NCBI GenBank assembly: GCA_050303415.1
Contig: JBNLBS010000007.1
Coordinates: 1-64,000, forward strand
Source: JBNLBS01 sp050303415
Lineage (GTDB): Bacteria > Pseudomonadota > Gammaproteobacteria > Methylococcales > Methylomonadaceae
Direction of reading: 5' to 3'
Length of the DNA stretch: 64,000 nucleotides
Each line of letters begins with the position of its first letter. Positions within the stretch are counted from its first letter, which is position 1. This document shows, one piece after another, positions 33,988 to 42,987 of the stretch. The notes below the pieces were generated by a model. It was given only the letters and a program-made list of their open reading frames with translations, searched no databases and was not told the DNA's origin. A program made the position numbers and the translations under genes.

Positions 33988-34422
33988 ATGCGACATTATG
34001 AAATTGTCTTTTTAGTACACCCGGACCAAAGTTCTCAGGTTAATGCTATGGTCGAACGTTACAAGTCTTCAATCGAATCTGCTGCAGGTAAGATTCACAG
34101 ATTGGAAGACTGGGGACGTAGACATCTGGCTTATCCAATTAATAAGGTTCATAAAGCACATTATGTGTTAATGAACATTGAATGCGATCAAGCTACTCTT
34201 GATGAGTTGGAAAGTGGTTTTCGCTTTAACGATGCGATCCTGCGCAGCATGACTTTGGCAAAAAAAGAGGCCGTTTCTGAGCCTTCTATTATTGCTAAGT
34301 CTCTGGTTGAAGAAAATAAAGTTGCTGAGCAAAAAACGTCGGAAGTAACTGAAGATGAAAGTTTGGATCTTGACGCTGACGCTGATGTTGATGTTGATAG
34401 TGAAAATTTTTCTGCAGAATAA
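33988..34422 (+). CDS. rpsF: 30S ribosomal protein S6 with an acidic tail
   Basis: 144 residues. MRHYEIVFLVHPDQSSQVNA, EDWGRRHLAYPINKVHKAHY and FRFNDAILRSMTLAKKEAVS are S6. After about residue 98 there is a 45-residue acidic tail with an Asp/Ala/Val repeat (LDLDADADVDVDSENF). E. coli S6 also has an acidic end, extended by RimK with glutamates, but this one is longer. Binds S18 on the platform. Confidence 0.97.
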   Translation: MRHYEIVFLVHPDQSSQVNAMVERYKSSIESAAGKIHRLEDWGRRHLAYPINKVHKAHYVLMNIECDQATLDELESGFRFNDAILRSMTLAKKEAVSEPSIIAKSLVEENKVAEQKTSEVTEDESLDLDADADVDVDSENFSAE

Positions 34423-34457
34423 ACCATTTTTTAAATAAAGAATTTTAGAGGATTAAT

Positions 34458-34685
34458 ATGGCACGTAATATGAGACGTAAAAAATTCTGTCGTTTTAGTG
34501 CAGAAAATGCACCGGAAATCGATTATAAAGATCTTGATTTGTTGGGCGAATATATAACTGAAACTGGCAAAATTGTTCCTAGTCGTATAACTGGAACCAG
34601 CGCCAAGTATCAACGCCAATTGGCAACGGCAATTAAACGTGCTCGTTTTATTGCTTTTTTGCCTTATTGCGACGCACATAAGTAA
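34458..34685 (+). CDS. rpsR: 30S ribosomal protein S18
   Basis: 75 residues. MARNMRRKKFCRFSAENAPE, DLLGEYITETGKIVPSRITG, QRQLATAIKRARFIAFLPYC. Single Cys in RRKKFCRF is as in Zn-independent or Zn-poor forms. Thirty-five bases after rpsF; partner of S6. Confidence 0.98.
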   Translation: MARNMRRKKFCRFSAENAPEIDYKDLDLLGEYITETGKIVPSRITGTSAKYQRQLATAIKRARFIAFLPYCDAHK

Positions 34686-34703
34686 TTAAAAAAACGGGCG
34701 GTT

Positions 34704-35615
34704 ATGCGTTTTTTAGCGGAATACATTATGCGTGGAAGGGGGGCGGCCATGATGGTGGCATCTACCCTGGCCATGCTGTCATTGATATTGCCGCCCGTTA
34801 GTATTGTAAGTTCTGCCGCGGTAGCGCTGGTCTCTTTAAGACGAGGCGCTTATGAAGGCTTGTATGTATTACTATGTTCCAGCTTGGCAGCTGCCGTATT
34901 AGGGTGGTTTGTCCTAGGTAGTTATCAGTTTGGCCTGATTTATGGTGCAGTACTCTGGATGCCGATCTGGTTAATTTCAATTGTGTTAAGAGAAGGGCGG
35001 TATCTATCTCTGGCTATTGAAATGGCGGTGTTGTTAGGGGCAGTTGGTGTTGTTATATTCTATTTGTATACCGATTCGCCAGCGGCTATTTGGGATGCCA
35101 TGTTATTAAAGATGGTTGAACCTATGGTACAGGCTACACCTGACGTTGCTATAGAGGAAATGCAGCAATCACTGGGCAGGTTTTCCCATTATATGACGGG
35201 AGTGGTTTCGGCCGGCGCTGTTTACGGGCTGTTGTTTGGTTTATTTCTTGGGCGCTGGTGGCAGTCGGTACTTTATAATCCTGGTGGTTTTAGGCAGGAG
35301 TTTTTAGCGTTAGGTACCAAGCCTCGTTTAGCCATAATCAGTTTGGCTGTTGTGGTTTTTGCCTGGTTGACGACTGGAACCTTATCGGAAATAGCCTGGA
35401 ATATTTCGATTTTATTGTTTGTTTTATATACATTTATCGGAATATCGGTGGTACATGCAGTGTTTGCAAGAATGAAAGCGGCACGGTTTTTAGTTCCGTT
35501 TCTGTATCTTGCATTATTTATGATACCCCATGTCATGTTACCGGTCGCTCTAGTTGGGTTGCTTGATACGTGGTTGAACTTGCGTAATAGAATTTCGAAT
35601 AAAACGAGTGCCTAA
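34704..35615 (+). CDS. DUF2232-type inner membrane protein
   Basis: 303 residues, about eight hydrophobic helices. Membrane proteins of the DUF2232 class typically lie between rpsR and rplI, as here. Helices include MLSLILPPVSIVSSAAVALV, LLCSSLAAAVLGWFVLG and, at the end, LYLALFMIPHVMLPVALVGL. Function unknown. No signal peptide beyond the first helix. Eighteen bases after rpsR. Confidence 0.8.
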   Translation: MRFLAEYIMRGRGAAMMVASTLAMLSLILPPVSIVSSAAVALVSLRRGAYEGLYVLLCSSLAAAVLGWFVLGSYQFGLIYGAVLWMPIWLISIVLREGRYLSLAIEMAVLLGAVGVVIFYLYTDSPAAIWDAMLLKMVEPMVQATPDVAIEEMQQSLGRFSHYMTGVVSAGAVYGLLFGLFLGRWWQSVLYNPGGFRQEFLALGTKPRLAIISLAVVVFAWLTTGTLSEIAWNISILLFVLYTFIGISVVHAVFARMKAARFLVPFLYLALFMIPHVMLPVALVGLLDTWLNLRNRISNKTSA

Positions 35616-35661
35616 GGGCATATATTGGTTCGGTTGAGTCCGACAAACGAGGTATAGAAAG

Positions 35662-36108
35662 ATGGAAGTCATTCTTCTTGAAAGAGTAGCAAACCTGGGT
35701 AATCTAGGTGATAAGGTCACTATTAAAAATGGTTATGGCAGAAACTATCTTGTGCCGCAAGGTAAAGCAGTTCCTGCAACTAAAGCTAAAGTAGCTGAGT
35801 TTGAAGCACGTCGTGCGGAATTGGAAAAAGCAGCAGCTGAAAAGCTGGCAGCAGCTCAAAAAAGAGCGGAAGCGTTAAAAGCTTTACAAATTGTTATTCC
35901 TCATGCGGCGGGTGATGAAGGTAAGTTGTTTGGTTCTGTCGGTACGCAAAACATTGCTGAGGCAATCACTGCGGCAGGTGCTGCTGTAGAAAAACAGGAA
36001 GTGCGTTTACCTGAGGGTGTTATCCGCCAGGTAGGTGAATATGATGTGGATATTCATTTGCACTCTGATGTGGTTGTAACAATGAATATTTCTGTGACTG
36101 CTGAATAA
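35662..36108 (+). CDS. rplI: 50S ribosomal protein L9
   Basis: 148 residues. MEVILLERVANLGNLGDKVT and GYGRNYLVPQGKAVPATKA (N domain), a long connecting helix rich in Ala/Glu/Lys (55-75), then the C domain with EGKLFGSVGTQNIAEAI and LPEGVIRQVGEYDVDIHLH. Standard length. dnaB, a frequent next gene, is absent; waaA follows. Confidence 0.98.
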   Translation: MEVILLERVANLGNLGDKVTIKNGYGRNYLVPQGKAVPATKAKVAEFEARRAELEKAAAEKLAAAQKRAEALKALQIVIPHAAGDEGKLFGSVGTQNIAEAITAAGAAVEKQEVRLPEGVIRQVGEYDVDIHLHSDVVVTMNISVTAE

Positions 36109-36124
36109 TATTTAAAAAAACCTT

Positions 36125-36158
36125 CGTAATGAAAGGCATAGCAATGCTTTTCGTTACG
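36125..36158 (+). terminator. Stem-loop after rplI
   Basis: A 15-bp stem with two G-U pairs (36125-36139 with 36144-36158), loop AGCA, 17 bases after the rplI stop. There is no U-tail, so it may be an RNA-stability or processing hairpin instead of a true terminator. Confidence 0.5.
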
Positions 36159-36282
36159 ATGGGTTGCACTTTAGCTTGACCTGATTGAATATCAGCTAAC
36201 AAGCTACCTTTATTAAGCCTCTAAGGCTTACCCAAATATTGCCGAAACCGGGATGAAATAAATTGCTCACGAGAGATGTTGT

Positions 36283-37551
36283 ATGCGTATTTTTTATTCA
36301 CTCCTGTTCTATTTATTAATTCCATTTATCTGTTTGCGTCTTCTCTGGCGCGGTATTAAGGCTCCTGAATATAATAAAAGGTGGCGTGAGCGCTTTGCTC
36401 TGTATAGGCAGTCTGCAGAACAGAATGTAATTTGGTTTCATGCCGTCTCTGTAGGTGAGGCAGAAGCTTTGCTGCCCCTGGTAAAACGGGTGCAAAAATT
36501 GTATCCCCAGCAGTCAATACTGATTACAACTACGACACCAACCGGTTCAGCCAGAATTAAAGCGGTGTTGAATGATACAGTTCAACATGTCTACTTGCCA
36601 TATGACATTCCATGGGCTGTTAGCCGGTTTTACCAGCACTTTAAGCCTAAACTGGCGGTGATCATGGAAACAGAGATCTGGCCAAATCTGTTCCATTATT
36701 GCGGTCGGGGAAATATCCCTTTATATGTCATCAATGCAAGGCTGTCTGACCGTTCGACTAATGGTTATAAGAAGATACCTTTATTAGTCAAACCAGCCTT
36801 GAAAAATGTAACTATGGTGGCGGCTCAAACCCAGGATGATGCAGATAGATTTGTCAGTATTGGTATGAGTAAAGAAAAAACATTGGCTACGGGGAATATG
36901 AAGTTTGATCTGCAAATTCCTATGCAGTTGGTTGAGCAGGGCAGACTGGAAAGGCAGAATTTATTCCCGGGGCGGTTTGTTTGGTTGATAGCCAGTACGC
37001 ATAAGGATGAAGAGGAATATTTTTTTGATGCTTATCGGCGCTTAAAAAACCGAATGCCCGAACTATTGTTATTGATAGTGCCTAGGCATCCCGAGCGTTT
37101 TATCGAAGTTGAAAAACTTTGTCAAACAGCGGGACTATCTGTTGTGAAACGTTCAAGCAAACAAACCTGCCAACAGGCTACGGATGTTTATCTGGCCGAT
37201 ACCATGGGTGAATTAAAGTTGCTGTATGCAGCAGCGGATATTACTTTTGTTGGCGGCAGTATGGTACCGACTGGCGGGCATAATATACTGGAGCCTGCAG
37301 CGCTGGGTGTACCGGTAATGTTTGGACCTTATATGTTTAATTTTAAGGAAATTGCTCGTATCGTATTGGTAATGGATGCGGCTATTCAATGTCAGGATCT
37401 GGATGATATTGTCAGGTCGGTTACCCGGTTGTATCAAAAACCGGATTTAAGGACCGAACTCAAGCAGAGAGGTCTTTCTTTTTTGCGTCAGAATCAAGGT
37501 GCGATAGATAAAATACTTTTTATCCTGGAGCAAAATATAAATAAGCGCTAG
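36283..37551 (+). CDS. waaA: 3-deoxy-D-manno-octulosonic acid (Kdo) transferase WaaA
   Basis: 422 residues. Inner-membrane-bound glycosyltransferase attaching Kdo from CMP-Kdo to lipid IVA. N-terminal anchor (FYSLLFYLLIPFICLRLLWR), then WFHAVSVGEAEALLPLVKR with the catalytic Glu, TTTTPTGSARI, VIMETEIWPNLFHYC, and the C-terminal GGSMVPTGGHNILEPAALGV, PVMFGPYMFNF. Convergent with comF (5-base gap). Confidence 0.97.
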   Translation: MRIFYSLLFYLLIPFICLRLLWRGIKAPEYNKRWRERFALYRQSAEQNVIWFHAVSVGEAEALLPLVKRVQKLYPQQSILITTTTPTGSARIKAVLNDTVQHVYLPYDIPWAVSRFYQHFKPKLAVIMETEIWPNLFHYCGRGNIPLYVINARLSDRSTNGYKKIPLLVKPALKNVTMVAAQTQDDADRFVSIGMSKEKTLATGNMKFDLQIPMQLVEQGRLERQNLFPGRFVWLIASTHKDEEEYFFDAYRRLKNRMPELLLLIVPRHPERFIEVEKLCQTAGLSVVKRSSKQTCQQATDVYLADTMGELKLLYAAADITFVGGSMVPTGGHNILEPAALGVPVMFGPYMFNFKEIARIVLVMDAAIQCQDLDDIVRSVTRLYQKPDLRTELKQRGLSFLRQNQGAIDKILFILEQNINKR

Positions 37552-37556
37552 TATTT

Positions 37557-38258
37557 TTACGCTCGGGCGCAAACCCAAATATCAATTCTTGCTGCACCGG
37601 CTTTTTTAAGGCAGCTTGCCAGTTCTTGAGTGGTGGTGCCGGTAGTCATAACATCGTCAATAATCGCAATATATTGCTGCTTTAGCGGTCGATTAGCTTT
37701 GAAAGCATTTTTTAAATTCTTACGTCGAGCTTTGGCAGGCAGCCGGGATTGCTGTCCGGTATCTCTTATCCGGTCGCATAAGTTTAATTCCAGTGGAATA
37801 GATAATTGTTTTGACACTGTGCGTGCAATTTCTATGGCCTGGTTAAATCCACGTTCTTTATAGCGTGATTTATGCAATGGAACTGGGATAATCAGGTCCG
37901 GCTTTTCGTTATAAGTTTTGATGTGTTCGGCCAGTAATTGGCCAAGGAGGCGGGCGTTGATAAATTGGCTGTTAAATTTCAGCCCGCTGATCAAATGTTG
38001 AATGAAGCCTTGGTAGATATAGGGGGCGCTGGTTTCATCAAAAGCCGGCGGCTGTTTTAAACAGTGACCGCAAAGTGCCGGGGTGCGTATATTGGGGGTT
38101 AGAATTTCGCCGCAACGATAGCAGCAGTGGTCATTTTTTACCAGCTGAGCCAGGCAATTTTGACAAATATCCATATCGCCTTTACCTGTGTTGTAGCAAA
38201 AGATGCAGGTGGGCGGAATGATGTATTGCTGTATAATATCAAGCCAGTTGTTTACCAT
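37557..38258 (-). CDS. comF: ComF family phosphoribosyltransferase-like protein
   Basis: 233 residues. N-terminal double zinc-finger (CIFCYNTGKGDMDICQNC; CCYRCGEIL; CGHCLKQPP), then a PRTase domain with the PRPP loop IAIIDDVMTTGTTTQELAS and the LIIPVPLHKSRYKERGFNQA motif. Needed for DNA uptake in competent species. Its start codon lies within the candidate BirA operator in front of bioB. Confidence 0.93.
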   Translation of the reverse strand: MVNNWLDIIQQYIIPPTCIFCYNTGKGDMDICQNCLAQLVKNDHCCYRCGEILTPNIRTPALCGHCLKQPPAFDETSAPYIYQGFIQHLISGLKFNSQFINARLLGQLLAEHIKTYNEKPDLIIPVPLHKSRYKERGFNQAIEIARTVSKQLSIPLELNLCDRIRDTGQQSRLPAKARRKNLKNAFKANRPLKQQYIAIIDDVMTTGTTTQELASCLKKAGAARIDIWVCARA

Positions 38259-38280
38259 TTTAATAAAAACAGGTTGACGG
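38248..38280 (+). promoter_or_regulatory. Candidate BirA (biotin repressor) operator
   Basis: TTGTTTACC (38248-38256), 15 bases, GGTTGACGG (38272-38280). The family consensus is TTGTAAACC-N15-GGTTTACAA or the TTGTTAACC variant: left arm 7-8 of 9, right arm 6 of 9, spacing exact. A TATAAT lies at 38232-38237, so a start here would fall at the operator. No convincing -35. Placed 42 bases before bioB. Confidence 0.5.
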
Positions 38281-38321
38281 GATTTAACTCGTTAGCTGAA
38301 GTTAAATCGGAGTTTAAAAGA

Positions 38322-39299
38322 ATGTCTGTCAGTGTTGAAAATACTTCAATTCGCCATGATTGGCAATTGGAGGAAGTAAAAGCATTATTCAAGTTACCCT
38401 TTAATGACCTTATTTTTAAGGCACAAACGGTGCACAGGGCAAATTTTGATCCGAATGAAATTCAGGTCAGCAGCCTGCTCAGTATTAAAACCGGCTCATG
38501 TTCGGAAGATTGCGGTTACTGTCCGCAAAGTGCGCGTTATGATTCCGATTTGGCACCTGAGGCCTTGTTGCCGGTCGATGAGGTGTTAAAGTCGGCACAA
38601 CAGGCAAAGGATCAAGGTGCTTCGCGCTTCTGTATGGGCGCAGCCTGGCGTAGCCCAAAAGATAGAGATATTGAACGTGTGGTCGAAATGGTTCAAGGGG
38701 TAAAAAATTTGGGTATGGAGACTTGCGTGACCCTGGGTATGTTAACGGATGAACAGACAGCGCGGTTAAAAGAAGGCGGTTTGGATTACTATAATCATAA
38801 CCTTGATACCTCCGAAGATTATTACTCTGAAGTTATTACCACCCGAACCTATCAGGATCGATTGGATACTTTGGAGCGGGTACGTAATGCCGGTATTAAT
38901 GTCTGTTGTGGCGGTATTGTGGGTATGGGTGAGAGTGATGAGGACAGAGCCAAGTTACTATTGGAACTGGCAAATCTTCCCAAGCATCCGGAAAGTGTAC
39001 CGATTAATATGCTGGTACAGGTGGAGGGGACGCCTCTGAACGGTACTGAAACATTGGATCCGCTTGAATTTATCCGTACTGTTGCCGTTGCAAGAATTAT
39101 GATGCCAAAATCTCGCGTTCGTCTGTCGGCGGGGCGTACGGAGATGTCTGATGAAATGCAGGCATGGTGCTTTTTTGCCGGTGCTAATTCTATTTTTTAT
39201 GGTGATAAATTGTTAACAACAGATAATCCCATGACCAATCATGACCTGCAATTATTTGAACGCTTGGGCGTCTACTCGGGTGGCTCCAGTTACGCATAA
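38322..39299 (+). CDS. bioB: Biotin synthase BioB
   Basis: 325 residues. Radical SAM enzyme inserting sulfur into dethiobiotin. CxxxCxxC cluster CSEDCGYC (Cys60, 64, 67), YNHNLDTSEDYY, CCGGIVGMGES, and RVRLSAGRTEMSDEMQAWCF for the second cluster Arg. ATG 38322 gives the conserved start MSVSVENTS; the open frame upstream runs into the operator. First gene of bioBFHCD. Confidence 0.98.
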   Translation: MSVSVENTSIRHDWQLEEVKALFKLPFNDLIFKAQTVHRANFDPNEIQVSSLLSIKTGSCSEDCGYCPQSARYDSDLAPEALLPVDEVLKSAQQAKDQGASRFCMGAAWRSPKDRDIERVVEMVQGVKNLGMETCVTLGMLTDEQTARLKEGGLDYYNHNLDTSEDYYSEVITTRTYQDRLDTLERVRNAGINVCCGGIVGMGESDEDRAKLLLELANLPKHPESVPINMLVQVEGTPLNGTETLDPLEFIRTVAVARIMMPKSRVRLSAGRTEMSDEMQAWCFFAGANSIFYGDKLLTTDNPMTNHDLQLFERLGVYSGGSSYA

Positions 39300-40459
39300 T
39301 GTCGTCTTGCTTTAATCAATTATCTGCAGACCTTGTTGAGTTAAAGCAGCAGGGTCTTTATCGTTCAAGACGTATTACAGAGTCAGCGCAAGGCGTTGAG
39401 TTGATGATTGATGGACGATCGGTAACTAATTTTTGTAGTAATGATTATCTGGGGCTGGCGAATCATCCAGAGGTGGTCTCTGCTTTTAAAAACGCCGTGG
39501 ATCATTATGGTGTAGGTACTGGTTCGGCTCATTTGATTTGCGGGCACAGTGCTGCCCATCATGCTTTGGAGGAAGAATTGGCCGAATTTACCGGGCGGGA
39601 GCGAGCTTTGTTGTTTTCAACCGGTTATATGGCCAATATCGGGGTGATTTCAGCTCTGCTCGGACGTGGCGACAGTGTTTTTGAAGATAGATTGAATCAT
39701 GCCTCTTTATTGGATGGCGGATTATTATCCGGTGCGCGTTTTAAGCGCTATGCTCATGTGGATTTAACAGATTTAGAGAGCAAAATTCAGATGGCCCGTG
39801 GTAATAAATTAATCGTAACGGATGGTGTGTTCAGTATGGATGGCGATTATGCTCCGTTGGATCGGTTATCTGGACTGGCAAATAAACATAATGCCTGGTT
39901 AATGGTGGATGACGCCCATGGTTTAGGTGTTGTGGGGAGGCAGGGCCGAGGGCTGTTGGAGTATTTTTCTTTAAATCAGCAACAGGTACCGGTTTTAGTT
40001 GGTACTTTGGGTAAAGGCTTTGGTACTTTTGGTGCCTTTATTGCCGGATCGGATGGGCTGATTGAAAGCTTAATTCAAAAGTCAAGAAGTTATATTTACA
40101 CCACCGCTATGCCGGCTGCTGTGGCAGAGGCGACTCGTGTCAGCTTGAGATTGATCCAGACTGAAAGCTGGCGTAGGGAAAAGTTAATGCATTTAGTGAC
40201 CCGTTTTCGGCAAGGTGCGGAACAATTGGGTTTGAACCTGATGCCCTCCCAATCAGCCATTCAGCCTGTTTTGTTGGGTGATAGTCACAGGGCAATGTCT
40301 GTGAGTGAAGCCTTATTGGAAGCCGGGCTGTTAATCAGCGCCATTCGTCCCCCTACCGTTCCACAAGGTAGTGCACGATTACGCATTACCTTTTCTGCTG
40401 CCCACCAAGAGCAGCATGTCGATCAATTACTGGATGCGTTGGAAGCAATTAAAAAATGA
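39299..40459 (+). CDS. bioF: 8-amino-7-oxononanoate synthase BioF
   Basis: 386 residues. PLP enzyme joining pimeloyl thioester and alanine. NFCSNDYLGLANHPEVV, GVGTGSAHLICGHSAAHHAL, DDAHGLGVVGRQGRG, and the PLP lysine in VGTLGKGFGTFGAF (Lys239). The ATG overlaps the last base of the bioB stop (TAATG). Confidence 0.97.
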   Translation: MSSCFNQLSADLVELKQQGLYRSRRITESAQGVELMIDGRSVTNFCSNDYLGLANHPEVVSAFKNAVDHYGVGTGSAHLICGHSAAHHALEEELAEFTGRERALLFSTGYMANIGVISALLGRGDSVFEDRLNHASLLDGGLLSGARFKRYAHVDLTDLESKIQMARGNKLIVTDGVFSMDGDYAPLDRLSGLANKHNAWLMVDDAHGLGVVGRQGRGLLEYFSLNQQQVPVLVGTLGKGFGTFGAFIAGSDGLIESLIQKSRSYIYTTAMPAAVAEATRVSLRLIQTESWRREKLMHLVTRFRQGAEQLGLNLMPSQSAIQPVLLGDSHRAMSVSEALLEAGLLISAIRPPTVPQGSARLRITFSAAHQEQHVDQLLDALEAIKK

Positions 40460-41226
40460 GCCGGCTTTATTGTGAAACGTTTGGGCAGGGCAAGCCTCTC
40501 GTGCTGGTTCATGGCTGGTCGATGCATTCGGGCGTGTGGCGTGATTTTGCTGAACAGTTGGCGCTGCATTATCAAGTGACCTGTGTCGATTTGCCCGGGC
40601 ATGGTCGTAGTAAACCTATTGATGAATTTACCTTGGCACAGATCAGTACGCAGTTGGCACAGGTTATTCCTGAATCGGCCTGTTGGCTGGGCTGGTCCTT
40701 GGGGTGCGAGGTGGTTCTGGATTTTTCCCGGCGTTTTCCAGAACAAGTCGATGGTTTGATTCTATTGGCAGGAAATCCATGTTTTGTTGCTCAAAAAAAT
40801 TGGCCGGGGATGCCGGTAAACGATTTTTCAGCGTTTGTCAGTCAAATAAAAAAGGATGCCGGAGTCGGGTTTATGCGGTTTCTATCTTTAATGGGGCAGG
40901 GCTCAAATGAATTCAGGCAGGTGTCTAAAATGTTAAAAGCGACTGTTCAGCAATACGATTTACCCGAGACTAAAACAATGCTGGCTGGGTTGGATATATT
41001 ACAACAGGCGGATTTGCGTCAAGTTGTTACAAAGAGTCAAAAACCAATCATGGCAATTTTGGCTGATAATGATGCCTTGGTGCCGGTAGCTGTAGGTAAA
41101 GCCATGCAGCAAATCAATTCCAACGTACAGGTGGTTGTTATTAAAAATTCGGCGCATGTGCCTTTTTTATCACACCCTCAACAAGTCCTGACGAGTATTT
41201 CTCGCTTTATGAATAATACCTTATGA
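40456..41226 (+). CDS. bioH: Pimeloyl-[ACP] methyl ester esterase BioH
   Basis: 256 residues. Alpha/beta-hydrolase that removes the methyl group from pimeloyl-ACP methyl ester. LVHGWSMHSGVWRDF, nucleophile Ser81 in WLGWSLGCEVV, acidic AILADNDALVP and His in NSAHVPFLSHP. Overlaps bioF and bioC by four bases each (ATGA), so it is tightly linked in translation. Confidence 0.94.
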   Translation: MSRLYCETFGQGKPLVLVHGWSMHSGVWRDFAEQLALHYQVTCVDLPGHGRSKPIDEFTLAQISTQLAQVIPESACWLGWSLGCEVVLDFSRRFPEQVDGLILLAGNPCFVAQKNWPGMPVNDFSAFVSQIKKDAGVGFMRFLSLMGQGSNEFRQVSKMLKATVQQYDLPETKTMLAGLDILQQADLRQVVTKSQKPIMAILADNDALVPVAVGKAMQQINSNVQVVVIKNSAHVPFLSHPQQVLTSISRFMNNTL

Positions 41227-42014
41227 ATACGGCTTTTAAACTAGATAAGACTAAAGTCAAACAGTCTTTTTCCATTGCCTCTATAACCTATGATGGCGTT
41301 GCCGAGTTGCAGCGTTCGGTGGGGCGGGCATTAATCAAGCAGCTTGGGCTTATCAATTTTTCGGGTAGGGCATTGGATCTGGGCTGTGGTACCGGTTTTT
41401 TGTCTGGAGAATTGGTTTCAACGCCCGGTGATAAGCAAATTATCGCCTTGGATATTGCTTTGCCGATGTTACAAACCATGCGCAGTAAAATCACTTCGGA
41501 CAATGTAATGTATCTATGTGCCGATGCCGAACATATACCATTATCGAAAGGGTCTGTTGATCGGGTGTTTTCAAGTCTGGCGTTACAGTGGTGCCAAAAT
41601 TTAACCAAGGTCTTTACGGATATCAAAAAATTGTTAAAGCCGGGCGGTAACTTGATGTTTTCAACCTTTGCCCCCGGTACCTTGCAGGAATTAAAATCGG
41701 CCTGGGCTGAGGTTGATAGCTTTCATCATGTTAATGAATTCTACTCGGCCGAAGAAATAAAGCTATTTTTGCATACGGCTAATTTTAAAAATGTACGTAT
41801 AGAGCATAAAACATATCTCTCACACTACGACACGGTAATGGATTTGATGAAGGAACTTAAGGGGATGGGGGCTCATAATGTAGCCGATGGTCGTAAGAAA
41901 ACACTCACCACCAAAACTCAGTTGCAGCAAATGATATTGGCATATGAAAACCAATGGAATGAAGCTTTTATTCCGGCAACATTTGAAGTGTTACTGGTCT
42001 CGGCGGAGGCTTAA
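41223..42014 (+). CDS. bioC: Malonyl-[ACP] O-methyltransferase BioC
   Basis: 263 residues. AdoMet-dependent enzyme starting pimelate synthesis by methylating malonyl-ACP. Family start KVKQSFSIASITYDGVAELQ, AdoMet motif ALDLGCGTGFLSGEL, later LALQWCQNLTKVF and LKPGGNLMFSTFAPGTL. Pairs with BioH. Confidence 0.95.
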   Translation: MNTAFKLDKTKVKQSFSIASITYDGVAELQRSVGRALIKQLGLINFSGRALDLGCGTGFLSGELVSTPGDKQIIALDIALPMLQTMRSKITSDNVMYLCADAEHIPLSKGSVDRVFSSLALQWCQNLTKVFTDIKKLLKPGGNLMFSTFAPGTLQELKSAWAEVDSFHHVNEFYSAEEIKLFLHTANFKNVRIEHKTYLSHYDTVMDLMKELKGMGAHNVADGRKKTLTTKTQLQQMILAYENQWNEAFIPATFEVLLVSAEA

Positions 42015-42683
42015 ATGATGAGCCAGGGATATTTTGTAACGGGTACTGATACCAATGTCGGCAAGACCTGGGTCAGTATTGCTTTAATGCGTTATTTTAT
42101 CGGTCAGGGTAAGACTGTTGCAGGAATGAAGCCGGTAGCATCGGGCTGTGAGTTAAATAGGGGAAGATTGGAAAATGAGGATGCTTTATTAATTCAGCGT
42201 CATGCCAATGTGCCGCTGGCCTATGAGAAAGTGAATCCTTATGCTTTTGCCAAGCCGGTCTCACCACATTTGGCTGCGGATAGGGTAATTGATCTTAATC
42301 GAATTAAAATTGCTTTTGAAGAGCTTAAGGCGCAGTCAGAAGTGATAATTGTTGAGGGTGCGGGTGGCTGGCTGGTGCCGCTGACTGATCAACTGGATAT
42401 TGCAGATTTGGCTGTGCAATTGGGTTTGCCGGTAATTATGGTGGTGGCCGTGCGTTTAGGTTGTATAAATCATGCCAGATTGACTTATCAGGCAATTAGT
42501 CGATCCAAATTAGCTTGTGCCGGATGGATTGCCATGTGCGTGCAGGAGCAAAACTTAATGCAGGATGAGGTGATTGAAACAATGAAAGCCAAGTTGGATT
42601 GTCCACTATTGGGTGTTTTGCCTCATATTGAACATGTTGATTTTGAATTGTTGGCAAAACAATTGATTTTTCCAGGTCACTAA
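42015..42683 (+). CDS. bioD: Dethiobiotin synthetase BioD
   Basis: 222 residues. ATP-dependent closure of the ureido ring. P-loop GYFVTGTDTNVGKTWVSIAL, GMKPVASGCE, NPYAFAKPVSPHLAA, VEGAGGWLVPL, all typical. ATG directly abuts the bioC stop; a second ATG (42018) is as likely. bioA, the other required step, is not in this operon. Confidence 0.97.
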   Translation: MMSQGYFVTGTDTNVGKTWVSIALMRYFIGQGKTVAGMKPVASGCELNRGRLENEDALLIQRHANVPLAYEKVNPYAFAKPVSPHLAADRVIDLNRIKIAFEELKAQSEVIIVEGAGGWLVPLTDQLDIADLAVQLGLPVIMVVAVRLGCINHARLTYQAISRSKLACAGWIAMCVQEQNLMQDEVIETMKAKLDCPLLGVLPHIEHVDFELLAKQLIFPGH

Positions 42684-42987
42684 ACCATAATGCTCTAAAG
42701 GTAATTGGTGTTTCAAAAATGAATAATAATAAAAATAAAATTGTATCAGTCTACCCAATTGATTAATTTATAAGAAAGGTTTGTGAAACGTTGGTTTTAC
42801 AGGCCTTTTTTAGTTGCACGTGGAAAAGCTTTTCTAGCATAGATAAGCATTATGAGTTAGAATTTCGTGGTTTATTTGTGATAATTATTGAGCGTGAAAA
42901 GGACTTGTTGGTTTATAGCCAAGTTTCATCTAACAAAATAATATCGTGCATTCAAGAGTTTATAACTACTAACGAGGAGGCTGCTCC
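42684..42987 (+). other. Leader region between bioD and coxB
   Basis: 304 bases, AT-rich. A short open frame (42791-42991) has poor codon use and no recognisable start, so I do not call it. The region presumably carries the promoter of the oxidase operon; TTGTAT...TAATTT (42742-42770 area) is at best a weak candidate. A strong SD GAGGAGG lies at 42974-42980. Confidence 0.4.

Noticed and set aside
38127..38321. Longer BioB starting inside comF on the opposite strand
   Set aside because: The added residues are not BioB-like and cross the BirA-like site; ATG 38322 fits length and motifs.
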